Below the pieces are notes generated by a model that saw only the letters and a program-made list of their open reading frames with translations, made no database searches and was not told the origin of the DNA. A stretch of 64,000 bases of DNA from Hydrogenophilales bacterium 12-61-10 (GTDB lineage: Bacteria > Pseudomonadota > Gammaproteobacteria > Burkholderiales > Thiobacillaceae). This document shows, one piece after another, positions 1 through 9,452 of this stretch. Every line of letters starts with the position of its first letter. Position 1 is the first letter of the stretch. The DNA lies in contig NCCT01000020.1 of assembly GCA_002279795.1 (NCBI GenBank), positions 1-64,000 on the forward strand, written 5' to 3'. The position numbers and the translations under genes are program-made.

Positions 1-11
1 TTCAATTTCAT
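1..11 (-). CDS. Start of a gene running off the left edge, probably fimV
   Basis: On the minus strand an ATG at 9-11 is followed by AAA TTG AA, giving Met-Lys-Leu-(Asn/Lys), and a GGAG Shine-Dalgarno element lies about 9 bases upstream (near 17-20). It follows asd on the same strand after about 130 bases. In betaproteobacteria the gene after asd is commonly fimV, a large peptidoglycan-binding inner-membrane protein of type IV pilus and polar organisation, whose product often starts MKL. Only three codons are visible, so the identity comes from gene order alone. Confidence 0.35.
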
Positions 12-142
12 CCCGTTTCTCCGTTATTGCCCCGCACAGCAGGGCTGTTGAATCCTTGACGCCATTATTGACGGCTCATCGCGAGCATTCTTTAGTGCAA
101 GTGCCGCGCCCGGCGCGGGAAACACGGGCTAAAACGCTGCAT

Positions 143-1255
143 TCAGGCTTCCAGCAGAATGCGCAACATGCGGCGTAACGGTTCTGCCGCGCCCCACAGC
201 AACTGGTCGCCCACTGTAAAGGCGGTCAGGTATTGCGGCCCGAGGTTGAGCTTGCGCATGCGCCCGATCGGCACCGTCAGCGTGCCGGTCACCGCCGCCG
301 GGGTGAGTTCGCGCATCGTGATTTCGCGGTCGTTCGGCACCACTTTCACCCAGTCGTTGTGCGCGGCCAGCAGGCCGTGGATGTCGTCGAGCGGGATATC
401 TTGGGTCAGCTTGATGGTGAGCGCCTGCGAGTGGCAGCGCATCGCGCCGACGCGCACGCACAGGCCGTCGATCGGGATCGGGTTCGCGCTGCGGCCCATG
501 ATCTTGTTGGCTTCGACCTGCGCTTTCCATTCTTCCTTCGACTGGCCGGACTCCAGCGCGACATCGATCCACGGAATCAGGTTGCCGGCCAGCGGCACCG
601 GCCAGGCATCGGTCGGATAGCGGTCGGAGCGGATGAAATCAGCTACTTTGCGGTCGATATCGAGAATCGCCGAGGCCGGGTCGTCGAGCAGGGTTTTCAC
701 TTCGCTGTTGATCGCGCCCATCTGCTGGATCAGCTCGCGCATGTTGCGCGCGCCGGCGCCCGAAGCCGCCTGATAGGTCATAGGCGACACCCATTCGACC
801 AGCCCGGCGTCGAACAGACCGCCCATCGCCATCAGCATCAAAGACACCGTGCAGTTGCCGCCGACATAGGTTTTGGTGCCGTTGGCGATGCCGTCCTGGA
901 TGACATTCTTGTTGACCGGGTCGAGGATGATGATGGCGTCATCCTTCATGCGCAGCGTCGATGCGGCGTCGATCCAGTAGCCGTTCCAGCCGGCCGCGCG
1001 CAGCTTCGGGTAGACCTCCTGGGTGTAGTCGCCGCCCTGTGCGGTGATGATGGCGTCGCACTGCTTCAGTTCATCGATTGACAGGGCGTCCTTGAGCGCG
1101 GGGACATCCTTGCCAATATCGGGACCTTTTCCACCCACATTCGATGTGGTGAAAAACACCGGATCGATCAGGTCGAAATCGCGTTCCTCTTTCATCCGTC
1201 CCATCAGCACGGAACCCACCATGCCGCGCCAGCCGATCAGTCCAACCTTCATCAT
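143..1255 (-). CDS. asd: Aspartate-semialdehyde dehydrogenase
   Basis: A 370-residue enzyme that reduces aspartyl-4-phosphate to aspartate semialdehyde with NADPH, the branch point to lysine/diaminopimelate, threonine and methionine. The N-terminal nucleotide loop reads [11 protein letters not shown] (residues 5-15) and the catalytic cysteine is C135 in VGGNCTVSL. The length and the GGNCTVS form match the Gram-negative Asd class. Two consecutive ATG codons begin the frame, so either could be the start. It follows leuB on the same strand after a 40-base gap, so it is probably cotranscribed with the leucine genes, a common betaproteobacterial order. Confidence 0.97.
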   Translation of the reverse strand: MMKVGLIGWRGMVGSVLMGRMKEERDFDLIDPVFFTTSNVGGKGPDIGKDVPALKDALSIDELKQCDAIITAQGGDYTQEVYPKLRAAGWNGYWIDAASTLRMKDDAIIILDPVNKNVIQDGIANGTKTYVGGNCTVSLMLMAMGGLFDAGLVEWVSPMTYQAASGAGARNMRELIQQMGAINSEVKTLLDDPASAILDIDRKVADFIRSDRYPTDAWPVPLAGNLIPWIDVALESGQSKEEWKAQVEANKIMGRSANPIPIDGLCVRVGAMRCHSQALTIKLTQDIPLDDIHGLLAAHNDWVKVVPNDREITMRELTPAAVTGTLTVPIGRMRKLNLGPQYLTAFTVGDQLLWGAAEPLRRMLRILLEA

Positions 1256-1295
1256 TTTTCAGTCTCCAGAAAATCTTGTCCTGTGCGGGTAAGGC

Positions 1296-2357
1296 TCACA
1301 ACGCCTTCACCACCGCGTCGCCCATCTCACTACACGACACCTTTTGCGTGCCTTCGGTCCAGATGTCGCCGGTGCGCAGCCCCTGCGCAATCACTTTTTT
1401 TACCGCACCTTCGATGCGGTCAGCTGTGGCGAGATCGGCGAAGGTGTAGCGATACATCATCGCCACCGAGAGGATGGTCGCCAGCGGATTCGCCAGATTC
1501 TTGCCCGAGATATCGGGCGCCGAGCCATGAATGGGCTCGTACATGCCTTTATTGTTTTCGTCGAGCGACGCCGACGGCAGCATGCCGATTGAACCCGACA
1601 GCATCGAAGCCGCATCGGACAGGATGTCGCCAAAGATATTGCCGGTGACCATGGTGTCGAACTGCTTGGGCGCGCGAATCAGCTGCATTGCGGCGTTGTC
1701 GACATACATATGGCTGAGTTCAACCTCGGGGTAGTCCTTCGACACCTCGATCATGACTTCCTTCCACAGCTCGGAGCATTCCAGCACATTGGCTTTTTCC
1801 ACCGAGCACAGCTTCTTGCCGCGTTTCATCGCAATGCCGAACGCGACGTGCGCCACACGGCGCACTTCGGATTCGGAATACAGCATGGTGTTGAAGCCGA
1901 CGCGCTCGCCATTGCGTATTTCAATCCCGCGCGGCTGGCCGAAATACACATCGCCGGTGAGCTCGCGCACGATCATCAAATCAAGCCCGGATACCACCTC
2001 GGGCTTCAACGACGACGCGGATGCCAGCTCGGGATACAACAAGGCCGGGCGCAGGTTGGCGAACAGGTTGAGTTCCTTGCGGATGCGCAGCAAGCCGCGC
2101 TCGGGGCGCAACGGGCGGTCGAGCGTGTCGTACTGCGGGCCGCCAACGGCGCCAAGCAGCACCGCGTCGGCTTCGCGCGCCAGTTTCAGCGTCGCCTCCG
2201 GCAACGGGTCGCCCGCGGCGTCATAGCCTGCGCCACCAATGGCCGCGGTTTCCATTTCGATTTTTGCGCCGTCGCTTTTCAGGACGTCGAGCACCTTGAC
2301 CGCCTGGGCAACGATTTCCGGGCCAATACCATCGCCGGGCAGAACTGCAATTTTCAT
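1296..2357 (-). CDS. leuB: 3-isopropylmalate dehydrogenase
   Basis: A 353-residue NAD-dependent oxidative decarboxylase that turns 3-isopropylmalate into 2-oxoisocaproate in leucine biosynthesis. The frame opens [16 protein letters not shown], the family's N-terminal signature, and the C-terminal half contains [21 protein letters not shown] and [14 protein letters not shown], the metal and cofactor-binding segments. The length is typical. It lies between leuD (39 bases upstream) and asd on the minus strand. Confidence 0.98.
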   Translation of the reverse strand: MKIAVLPGDGIGPEIVAQAVKVLDVLKSDGAKIEMETAAIGGAGYDAAGDPLPEATLKLAREADAVLLGAVGGPQYDTLDRPLRPERGLLRIRKELNLFANLRPALLYPELASASSLKPEVVSGLDLMIVRELTGDVYFGQPRGIEIRNGERVGFNTMLYSESEVRRVAHVAFGIAMKRGKKLCSVEKANVLECSELWKEVMIEVSKDYPEVELSHMYVDNAAMQLIRAPKQFDTMVTGNIFGDILSDAASMLSGSIGMLPSASLDENNKGMYEPIHGSAPDISGKNLANPLATILSVAMMYRYTFADLATADRIEGAVKKVIAQGLRTGDIWTEGTQKVSCSEMGDAVVKAL

Positions 2358-2396
2358 AAGTAAACCTTAGTCACCGCCCGCAGCGGTGCATCTTCG

Positions 2397-3035
2397 TTAA
2401 GCAAACAGCCAGGGCGCTTCGAGTTTGCGCCGGGCTTCATAAGTCGCGATTTTGTCTGCTTGCAACAGCGTCAAGCCGATGTCGTCCAAACCATTGAACA
2501 AGCGATGCTTGCGTCCCGCATCCACTTCGAACGGAATGCTTTCACCGGTCGGTGTGACGACGGTCTGCTTGCCCAGATCGACCGTCAGCACATAACCCTC
2601 GCTGGCCTCGCATTCCCTGAACAGTTGATCCACGATGGCAGCATCCAGCACGATGGGCAGAATGCCGTTCTTGAAACAGTTGTTGAAGAAGATATCCGCG
2701 AACGACGGCGCAATGATGGCGCGAAATCCCGCGTCTTCGAGCGCCCAGGGCGCATGCTCGCGGCTCGATCCGCAACCGAAGTTGTCGCGCGCCAACAGAA
2801 CAGAGGCGCCCTGATAGCGCGGCTGGTTCAGCACGAAATCCGGATTCAGCGGACGGTCGTGATTCGGCTTGCCCGGCTCGCCGTGATCCAGATAACGCCA
2901 CTCGTCGAACAGGTTGGGGCCGAAACCGCTGCGCTTGATCGATTTCAAAAACTGCTTGGGGATGATGGCGTCGGTGTCGACGTTGGCGCGGTCGAGCGGC
3001 ACCACCAGCCCGTCAAGTGTCGTAAAAGCCTGCAT
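2397..3035 (-). CDS. leuD: 3-isopropylmalate dehydratase small subunit
   Basis: A 212-residue swivelling-domain subunit that pairs with LeuC to isomerise 2-isopropylmalate to 3-isopropylmalate. Recognised by [14 protein letters not shown] near residue 20 and by [20 protein letters not shown] in the middle, the conserved substrate-binding motif. It is separated from leuC by a small lipoprotein gene, which is a frequent betaproteobacterial arrangement, and is followed by leuB on the same strand. Confidence 0.98.
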   Translation of the reverse strand: MQAFTTLDGLVVPLDRANVDTDAIIPKQFLKSIKRSGFGPNLFDEWRYLDHGEPGKPNHDRPLNPDFVLNQPRYQGASVLLARDNFGCGSSREHAPWALEDAGFRAIIAPSFADIFFNNCFKNGILPIVLDAAIVDQLFRECEASEGYVLTVDLGKQTVVTPTGESIPFEVDAGRKHRLFNGLDDIGLTLLQADKIATYEARRKLEAPWLFA

Positions 3036-3040
3036 GCCGA

Positions 3041-3175
3041 TCAGTTGCCGGCCTTGCTGCCGGCTTTTTCGATCGAGTCGCCCGCCTTCTGGACGTCCTG
3101 ACCGAAGCCTTCCATGGTGTTACATCCGGCCAGGGTCAACGCAGCAGCCATCAAAATTGCAATCATGGGTTTCAT
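3041..3175 (-). CDS. Entericidin A/B-like small lipoprotein
   Basis: A 44-residue reading frame between leuC and leuD. It encodes a short signal peptide ([18 protein letters not shown]) with lipobox LAGC, so Cys18 would be lipidated, followed by [20 protein letters not shown] and a short Lys/Gly tail. This is the pattern of entericidin-type lipoproteins (GCNTxxGxGxDxxxxGxxIxxA), short amphipathic envelope peptides with an unclear role outside enterics. The start has a good RBS (GGAGAAACC just upstream). The stop lies 5 bases before leuD, so it is probably cotranscribed with the leu genes. Confidence 0.85.
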   Translation of the reverse strand: MKPMIAILMAAALTLAGCNTMEGFGQDVQKAGDSIEKAGSKAGN

Positions 3176-3185
3176 GGGTTTCTCC

Positions 3186-4589
3186 TCAAAAATCACGTAC
3201 ATCAACAAAATGCCCGGCGCACGCTGCAGCTGCAGCCATGGCCGGACTCACTAAATGGGTTCTGCCGCCCTGCCCCTGCCGCCCCTCGAAATTGCGGTTG
3301 GAGGTGGAGGCGCAACGTTCGCCCGGCTCCAGCCGGTCGGCATTCATCGCCAGGCACATCGAACAACCGGGCTCGCGCCATTCGAAGCCTGCAGCGAGAA
3401 AAATTGTGTCCAGCCCTTCGGCCTCGGCCTGCTGTTTGACCAGACCGGAGCCTGGCACCACCATCGCCAGCTTGACGTTGGGGGCGACCTTGCGGCCTTG
3501 GGCCACGCTGGCCGCTTCGCGCAGGTCTTCGATGCGCGAGTTGGTGCAGGAGCCGATAAAGACCTTGTCCACGGGTATATCGGTCAGCGGCGTGCCAGCT
3601 TGCAGCCCCATGTATTCGAGCGCACGGGTCCAGTCATGCTGCCTGGTTTCGCTCGATGCGCTGGCAGGATCCGGCACGCTGCCGTTGATCGTCGTCACCA
3701 TCTCGGGTGAGGTGCCCCAGGTGACCTGTGGCTCGATCGCGGCTGCGTCCAGTTCAACCATGCGATCAAACACCGCATCGGCGTCCGAGTGCAGGGTGTT
3801 CCACCAGGCGACGGCTTTGTCCCAGGCGTCGCCTTTCGGTGAATAGGGACGGCCCTTGACGTAATCAATCGTGGTCTGGTCGACCGCGACCATGCCGGCG
3901 CGTGCACCGGCTTCGATGGCCATGTTGCACAGCGTCATGCGGCCTTCCATCGTCAGCGCACGAATCGCACTGCCGCCGAATTCCAGGGCATAGCCGGTGC
4001 CGCCAGCGGTGCCGATTTGGCCGATGATGGCGAGCGCGATGTCTTTTGCCGCCACGCCCTTGCCCAATGTGCCTTCGACTTTCACCAGCATCGTCTTCGA
4101 CGGCTTTTGCCACAGACATTGGGTCGCGAGCACGTGCTCGACCTCGGAGGTGCCGATGCCGAAAGCCAGCGCGCCGAATGCGCCGTGCGTCGAGGTATGC
4201 GAATCGCCGCACACCACGGTCATGCCGGGCAGGGTCAGGCCTTCTTCGGGTCCGATGACATGGACGATGCCCTGGCGGATGTCGTCCATCTTGAATTCGG
4301 TAATGCCGTATTCGGCGCAGTTGGCATCGAGCGTTTCCACCTGCAGGCGCGAAATCGGGTCGGCTATGCCCTGCGAACGGTCGGTCGTCGGCACGTTATG
4401 GTCGGGCACGGCGATTGCCGCATCGACCCGGCGCGGCAGGCGATGCGCCAGCTTCAGGCCCTCGAACGCCTGCGGACTGGTGACTTCGTGCACCAGATGG
4501 CGGTCGATGTACAACAGCGTGGTGCCGTCCGTTTCGACATGGACGACATGGGTGTCCCACAATTTCTGGAATAAGGTGAGTCCGGGCAT
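3186..4589 (-). CDS. leuC: 3-isopropylmalate dehydratase large subunit
   Basis: A 467-residue aconitase-family subunit carrying the [4Fe-4S] cluster. Cluster-ligand segments are visible as [18 protein letters not shown] (about residues 345-362) and [11 protein letters not shown] (about 406-416), and the substrate-binding [19 protein letters not shown] lies near residues 126-144. Length is normal for LeuC. It is the first gene of the minus-strand leuC-lipoprotein-leuD-leuB-asd series; the 92-base gap upstream to the MFS gene shows no obvious promoter. Confidence 0.98.
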   Translation of the reverse strand: MPGLTLFQKLWDTHVVHVETDGTTLLYIDRHLVHEVTSPQAFEGLKLAHRLPRRVDAAIAVPDHNVPTTDRSQGIADPISRLQVETLDANCAEYGITEFKMDDIRQGIVHVIGPEEGLTLPGMTVVCGDSHTSTHGAFGALAFGIGTSEVEHVLATQCLWQKPSKTMLVKVEGTLGKGVAAKDIALAIIGQIGTAGGTGYALEFGGSAIRALTMEGRMTLCNMAIEAGARAGMVAVDQTTIDYVKGRPYSPKGDAWDKAVAWWNTLHSDADAVFDRMVELDAAAIEPQVTWGTSPEMVTTINGSVPDPASASSETRQHDWTRALEYMGLQAGTPLTDIPVDKVFIGSCTNSRIEDLREAASVAQGRKVAPNVKLAMVVPGSGLVKQQAEAEGLDTIFLAAGFEWREPGCSMCLAMNADRLEPGERCASTSNRNFEGRQGQGGRTHLVSPAMAAAAACAGHFVDVRDF

Positions 4590-4681
4590 GCGGAAAGTTG
4601 GCCAAGTCGCGTTAAAAGCTGATTATTTCATAGGTTCAGGACGGCTTGCACGGCTTTCGTTTGATCCGGTTTTGATTTCCG

Positions 4682-5821
4682 CTATTTCGACTTCCCCCAT
4701 GCCGCATACACGCCCCAGGCCAGCGCTGCGCTTATCGCAGCCAGGGTAAAGGTCCATGCCGGCCCGATGGTTTCCCAGGTCAATCCACTGGCCAACCCGC
4801 CGATGGTGCCGCCGATACCGTAGGACAGACTGGTGTACAACGCCTGCCCGCGGGCCTGATGGCGGCCGCGAAAATGCTGGTGGATCAGCGCCACCGCCGC
4901 TGCGTGATAGGTGCCGAAGCTGAACGCATGCAGCGTCTGCGCGCCCCACACCAGCCAAGCCGACTCCACGCCCCAGGCGATGATCAGGAAGCGTAGCGCG
5001 GCCAGCGCGAAACTGGCCAGAATCAGCTGGCGCGGCGTCACCTGCGCAAAGATGCGCGGAATGATCAGGAAAATGCCGATCTCGCACAGCACGCCGAGCG
5101 CCCACAACCAGCCGATGGTGGACTTGTCGTAGCCGTGGTCGACCAGATAGATCGAATAGAAGGTGTAGTAAGGCCCGTGCGTCACCGCCATCAACAGGCA
5201 AGCCGCCAGCAAGGACGCTACCTCGGGCCGCTTCACGACCCTCCACACCGAGTGATCGTCGCTGGGGTGCGGCAAGATCTCGGATTCGGGGATCGAACGC
5301 GCCGATGCGACGATACCCAGCATCACGACCAGCACCGCCCACGGCAGCCAGCGGATCGACACGGTGTCAAAGGCGTAACCCAACCCCACCACCATGACGA
5401 TGAAACCGACCGAGCCCCATAGCCGGATGCGGCCATACGCATCGGTACGCTCGCCCAGATGCGACAAGGTCATCGCCTCGACCAGCGGCAGCGACGCACT
5501 CCAGAAAAAACTCAGCGCTGCCATGACCGCGAACAGCCACCAGAAGCTGTCGCTAACGAACACGCCGGCGAACACCAGCACGCTGCCCACGGCCGCAACC
5601 TGAACGATGGCGGTTCGCTTGCCGGTCTGGTCGGCGATATGGCCCCAGATATTCGGCGCGAATATCCGCATCACCTGCAGCAGCGACATCAACACGCCGA
5701 TCTGGAATGCGTTGAACGCCAGCGATTGCAGATACAGCCCCCAGAACGGCGACATCGCGCCGACGAAAGCAAAATAGAAAAAATAGAAACCGGACAGACG
5801 CCAGTAGGGAACCGCATTCAT
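4682..5821 (-). CDS. MFS transporter of the 3-phenylpropionate permease (HcaT/LacY-like) type
   Basis: A 379-residue polytopic membrane protein with about 12 hydrophobic segments. The N-terminus (WRLSGFYFFYFAFVGAMSPF) followed by GLYLQSLAFNAFQIGVLMS and then NIWGHIADQTGKRTAI, the MFS loop 2-3 signature, matches the MFS_1_like group that includes HcaT and nucleoside permeases. Substrate cannot be told from sequence. It is on the same strand as leuC, 92 bases upstream of it, and may or may not share its transcript. Confidence 0.88.
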   Translation of the reverse strand: MNAVPYWRLSGFYFFYFAFVGAMSPFWGLYLQSLAFNAFQIGVLMSLLQVMRIFAPNIWGHIADQTGKRTAIVQVAAVGSVLVFAGVFVSDSFWWLFAVMAALSFFWSASLPLVEAMTLSHLGERTDAYGRIRLWGSVGFIVMVVGLGYAFDTVSIRWLPWAVLVVMLGIVASARSIPESEILPHPSDDHSVWRVVKRPEVASLLAACLLMAVTHGPYYTFYSIYLVDHGYDKSTIGWLWALGVLCEIGIFLIIPRIFAQVTPRQLILASFALAALRFLIIAWGVESAWLVWGAQTLHAFSFGTYHAAAVALIHQHFRGRHQARGQALYTSLSYGIGGTIGGLASGLTWETIGPAWTFTLAAISAALAWGVYAAWGKSK

Positions 5822-6036
5822 GCGGCCGGATTATCCGCGAACCCGATACGGATATTGCAGAACACGCAGACGCTTTCATGAACCGGGCCAATAACCAGAC
5901 GGGAAAATTGCGGCTTGCCTGTACTCAAAGCGGCTGTCGCATGGGAACTTGCCCTGTTTCACAAATCCACACATACTCAACGCACTGGAAGCTCACTGTC
6001 TTCAACTGATTTTTTGCCCGATTCCTCTACCACGCA

Positions 6037-6819
6037 TTGAAATCCATTTTGGCGTCCTCCAGCTCTACCCTGATTGATTTGCCCAACCTGCGACTCGACG
6101 ATGCGTGCGCGTTGCTCGAGCACGACGCGCGAAACGGCCAACCCCAAGCTAACGAATCCCCTTCTGACTATTTGCAGCGGGTGATCGACAGCCTGTGCGA
6201 ACTCTCGCTCAAGGATCCGCTGACAGGCCTGGGCAACCGCCGGCACTTTCATGCCGCGCTTGGACGCCAGATCGAATCCGTTGCGCGCTCCGGTGAATCG
6301 GTCCTGCTGTTGCTACTGGACATCGATCATTTCAAAAGCATCAACGACACGCACGGCCATCTGGCCGGAGACCAAATGCTGCGGGCGATAGGGCAGTGTC
6401 TCGAACACTGCGTGCGCCCGGTCGACACGGTTGCCCGCTTTGGCGGCGAAGAGTTCGCCATCATTCTGCCTAACTGCAGGCCGCTGTTCGGGCTGTCCCT
6501 GGCAGAGCGCATTCGCGAGGCCGTGGCCAACCTCTCGGTGCAGGTTGGCCCCCTGCTCAGCATTCAGGCCACGATCAGCATCGGGGGCGCCTATGCACCT
6601 GAATGGGTGCGCTCCACCCCCGAATTGTGGATCGAGCGTGCCGACACCCAGCTTTATCGCGCCAAATCCAATGGCCGCAATCAGGCCTGCATTGATCAAC
6701 CACAGGAACTTTCTGTTAGTGCAGAAGAAAAAGGCTTGCTGTACAGCCACCTGGCAGCCGACGAGACGAATCCGTTCGAGCCCAGCCCAGGCAACGTGAC
6801 AAACCGGGTAACCGCATGA
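6037..6819 (+). CDS. GGDEF-domain diguanylate cyclase
   Basis: A 260-residue protein with an N-terminal region of about 55 residues of no known type, then a full GGDEF domain: DPLTGLGNRRHF near residue 60, DIDHFKSINDTHGHLAGD, then FGGEEF with the signature at residues 136-140, ending YRAKSNGRNQ. GGEEF with intact metal-binding Asp residues suggests an active cyclase making cyclic di-GMP. There is no RxxD inhibitory site five residues before the signature. The start is a TTG at 6037, the only early start codon in frame. The stop overlaps the ATG of the following ATPase gene (ATGA), so the two are translationally coupled. Confidence 0.88.
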   Translation: MKSILASSSSTLIDLPNLRLDDACALLEHDARNGQPQANESPSDYLQRVIDSLCELSLKDPLTGLGNRRHFHAALGRQIESVARSGESVLLLLLDIDHFKSINDTHGHLAGDQMLRAIGQCLEHCVRPVDTVARFGGEEFAIILPNCRPLFGLSLAERIREAVANLSVQVGPLLSIQATISIGGAYAPEWVRSTPELWIERADTQLYRAKSNGRNQACIDQPQELSVSAEEKGLLYSHLAADETNPFEPSPGNVTNRVTA

Positions 6820-7652
6820 ACGATGTACTCACCCCCCCCACGCACCATCCCGACCTTGCCCAGGTTCCGCTCAGGCCCCTGGGGAAGGTGCTTGCCGTCA
6901 CCAGCGGCAAGGGCGGCGTGGGCAAAACTTTTGTATCGGCCAATCTTGCTGCCGCCCTGGCCAAGCGTGGCCACAAGGTGCTGGTGCTGGATGCCGACCT
7001 TGGGCTGGCGAATCTCGATGTAGTGCTCAACCTCTACCCCAAGATCACCCTGCATGACGTGTTCACCGGCAAGGCCAAACTGGAAGATGCCATTCTTCCT
7101 GCGCCGGGCGGGTTTTCCGTGCTGCTGGCGGGTTCGGGAATGGTCGAGTATTCGCGCCTGACGTCCGAAGTACGCAACGAGTTTTTACGCGTGATGAACA
7201 GCCTGGTGCCCAATTACGACGTAGTGATACTCGACACCGGAGCGGGCATTTCCGATGTCGTGCTGTTCGCTGTCTCGCTGGCGTCCGAGGTGCTGATGGT
7301 GGCCACGCCCGAACCCACCTCGCTCACCGACGCCTACGCCACCATCAAGGTACTGGTCGGACAACAGCAGCGTCAGACCATCCGCGTCATCATCAATCAG
7401 GCGACCCGGTCCGGCAGCGGCGTGGCGATCACCAACCAGTTGCAGCAGGTGCTCGACCGCTTCGTCGTGGCCGGCCTCAACCAGCCCATTCGGCTTGTCC
7501 ACATGGGCGACATCCCTCTGGATCCCGAGGTTCGCCAGGCCATCATGCGCCGTCAACTCATGATGCAGGCGACGCCTGGCTGTCCTGCCGGCGTGGCGCT
7601 TGGCCAGATTGCCCGCAACCTTGAAGAAAGCGTCATTCCCCGGGCGGCGTAG
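6816..7652 (+). CDS. MinD/ParA-type ATPase resembling FlhG
   Basis: A 278-residue P-loop ATPase. The deviant Walker A SGKGGVGKTFVSANLA sits at residues 30-45, DADLGLANLDVVLNL follows (switch I, FlhG-like), and VILDTGAGISDVVLF is the Walker B/switch II region. This is the FlhG/YlxH branch of the MinD family, which controls number or position of polar structures such as flagella or pili. No flagellar genes are in view. The gene is coupled to a GGDEF gene, which suggests a c-di-GMP-linked positioning role; a link to the Tad locus 12 kb away would be speculation. Confidence 0.85.
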   Translation: MNDVLTPPTHHPDLAQVPLRPLGKVLAVTSGKGGVGKTFVSANLAAALAKRGHKVLVLDADLGLANLDVVLNLYPKITLHDVFTGKAKLEDAILPAPGGFSVLLAGSGMVEYSRLTSEVRNEFLRVMNSLVPNYDVVILDTGAGISDVVLFAVSLASEVLMVATPEPTSLTDAYATIKVLVGQQQRQTIRVIINQATRSGSGVAITNQLQQVLDRFVVAGLNQPIRLVHMGDIPLDPEVRQAIMRRQLMMQATPGCPAGVALGQIARNLEESVIPRAA

Positions 7653-7690
7653 CGCGCGACGCGACACCGTCACAAAACGGTCAGGCGTCT

Positions 7691-8530
7691 TCAGTACGGC
7701 GTTTGGGTCGTCCTGACCAATGCTATCACCCGTTCCGGCTCCATTCGGAGCAAGTTGCCAATGTCCCGATAGTCATCCGGCAGGGCCGCATTGTCCCAAC
7801 CTTCGGCCGAGTGACGTGCCAGATTGACCGCCAGGGTGACATTGCGCACCCGGGTCGTATTTGCCAGGGCAGGATCGTGCAGATTTTTCAGCAACTCGGG
7901 CAGATGCCAATCCATGGCCAGCTGACGCTGCAACTCCACCCCGGTAAAACCCAATACCCGCTTTTGCAAATCCGCACTGCGCAATGACGCATCGGCGTGC
8001 TGGAGCCGGAGAATGTCGAGCATTTGCACGGGGCTGAAGCACCACATCAATATCTCGGCCACATGGGAAAGCAGGGTGGACACATGGACCTCTTCCGCAT
8101 GCAGGTCATGCAATCGCAACGCCCAGTCATACGCGTAATACGCCGAACGCTGGGCGCGTCGCACGGTATGCAGTAGTGGCAACAAGGCATCCAGGTGGTC
8201 CTTAAGCATGTCCTCGACCAGCGGGGAGGCCGGCACGTCGCGAAAAAAAGGCTCGACTCCCATCATCAGCAAAGCCTGTTTCACATCCACCAGCTCATGC
8301 GTTTGGTTGCGATGTTTGTGGGTCTGCATGAAGCGAAGCAGCTTGACCGTCATCAACGGATCATCGGTCACCACATTGGCAATGCTGCGCGGATTAAGCA
8401 GCGATTCGTCGGCATGCAGCCGTTCGAGCGCGCGCGCACTATACAGCAGCGCACAGCTTAAAACGGCCATGTTTGCACGACACTTGAGTTTGTTGCCCAG
8501 CCTGGCTGGAGAATCACTCGACGCTGACAC
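7691..8530 (-). CDS. HDOD-domain protein
   Basis: A 279-residue protein convergent with the MinD-like gene. The central region (NPRSIANVVTDDPLMTVKLL then DVKQALLMMGVEPFF) is the HDOD signature, a catalytically dead HD-like fold found in bacterial signalling proteins. No receiver, GGDEF or EAL domain is attached. The frame as given starts at a GTG (8530); an ATG at 8470 is an alternative start that would shorten it by 20 residues. It diverges from the uracil-DNA glycosylase gene with a 52-base gap. Confidence 0.82.
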   Translation of the reverse strand: MSASSDSPARLGNKLKCRANMAVLSCALLYSARALERLHADESLLNPRSIANVVTDDPLMTVKLLRFMQTHKHRNQTHELVDVKQALLMMGVEPFFRDVPASPLVEDMLKDHLDALLPLLHTVRRAQRSAYYAYDWALRLHDLHAEEVHVSTLLSHVAEILMWCFSPVQMLDILRLQHADASLRSADLQKRVLGFTGVELQRQLAMDWHLPELLKNLHDPALANTTRVRNVTLAVNLARHSAEGWDNAALPDDYRDIGNLLRMEPERVIALVRTTQTPY

Positions 8531-8550
8531 ACCCCGTCAGCCCACTCCCC

Positions 8551-8556
8551 TACAAT
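8551..8556 (+). promoter_or_regulatory. Possible -10 element (TACAAT) for the uracil-DNA glycosylase gene
   Basis: TACAAT occurs 26 bases before the glycosylase ATG, in the short gap between two divergent genes. This hexamer is a common betaproteobacterial -10 form. No convincing -35 element is seen at the right spacing. Confidence 0.35.
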
Positions 8557-8582
8557 CGCAGCTTCCGTACCGGACTTCGCGC

Positions 8583-9227
8583 ATGCCCACCCCCTTCCTA
8601 TCCAGCTGGTTTGATCCCGACTGTCGAGCCTGCCCTCGCCTCGCCTGCTTTCTCGACGCGGTTCGCGTCAAGCATCCTGATTATCACGCGCGCCCAGTGG
8701 CACCCTTCGGCGACCCGCAAGCCAGCCTGTTGATTGTCGGGCTCGCACCGGGCATGCACGGGGCCAACCGCAGTGGACGTCCGTTCACCGGTGATCACGC
8801 CGGAATCCTGCTTTACCAAACCCTGCATCAGTTCGGCTATGCCAGTGCGCCGCAATCGGTCTCTGCCGACGACGACTTGCAGCTCATTGGCTGCCGCATC
8901 ACCAACGCGGTCAAATGCCTGCCGCCCGCCAACAAGCCGGAACCCGCTGAAATCCGCGAGTGCAATCATTTTCTGGCAGCCGAACTCGCAGAGTTGCCCG
9001 CGCACGCCAACATCCTCGCGCTGGGCCAGATCGCCCATCAGGCGGTGCTGCGCGCACTCGGCCTCAAGCTCAAGGAATACCCGTTCAGACACGCCAGCGA
9101 CTACCGCCTGGCTGATGGGCGACGGCTGGTCAGCAGCTATCACTGCTCCCGCTACAATACCCAGACGCGCCGCCTCACTCCTGACATGTTCGCGGCGGTG
9201 TTTACGCAAATCCAGACCCAGGACTGA
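8583..9227 (+). CDS. Type-5 (UdgB-like) uracil-DNA glycosylase
   Basis: A 214-residue DNA-repair enzyme that removes uracil and other deaminated bases. It opens with a cysteine pair (CRACPRLACF), followed by LLIVGLAPGMHGANRSGRPF near residue 50, which is the family-5 active-site motif lacking the usual catalytic Asp/Asn, and later VSSYHCSRYNTQTRRLT, the DNA-intercalation region. Cysteines at CLPPANKPEPAEIREC fit a [4Fe-4S] cluster. The reading frame is open further upstream, but the ATG at 8583 begins family homology and keeps the divergent promoter region free. It is followed 2 bases later by a tautomerase-like gene. Confidence 0.88.
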   Translation: MPTPFLSSWFDPDCRACPRLACFLDAVRVKHPDYHARPVAPFGDPQASLLIVGLAPGMHGANRSGRPFTGDHAGILLYQTLHQFGYASAPQSVSADDDLQLIGCRITNAVKCLPPANKPEPAEIRECNHFLAAELAELPAHANILALGQIAHQAVLRALGLKLKEYPFRHASDYRLADGRRLVSSYHCSRYNTQTRRLTPDMFAAVFTQIQTQD

Positions 9228-9229
9228 CC

Positions 9230-9415
9230 ATGCCCGTCGTCACCATCAAACTCGCTGGCACCCTGACCCGCGAACAGAAACAGAAGGTTGCGGAGGAAAT
9301 CACCGCTACGCTGGCACGCCACGCCGGCAAGCCGGCGTCGTATACCTATATCGCGTTCGAGGAATCACCCGAGGAAAACTGGGCGATTGCGGGCAAGCTA
9401 CTGGATGAGGAGTGA
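9230..9415 (+). CDS. 4-oxalocrotonate tautomerase-like small protein
   Basis: A 61-residue protein beginning MPVVTIKLAG. Pro2, exposed after removal of Met1, would be the catalytic base typical of the tautomerase superfamily. The LTREQKQKVAEEITATLARH stretch is the family's helix 1. The middle (YTYIAFEESPEENWAIAGK) matches the 4-OT group used for short orphan members. Substrate is unknown. It lies immediately after the glycosylase gene, so the two are likely cotranscribed. Confidence 0.8.
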   Translation: MPVVTIKLAGTLTREQKQKVAEEITATLARHAGKPASYTYIAFEESPEENWAIAGKLLDEE

Positions 9416-9452
9416 CGTTCTTGTCCCGCCGGAACACGACGAGCGTTAGCGC

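Noticed and set aside
8208..8582. N-terminal extension of the uracil-DNA glycosylase frame
   Set aside because: This part overlaps the HDOD gene on the other strand and has no family homology; the ATG at 8583 is in the right place.
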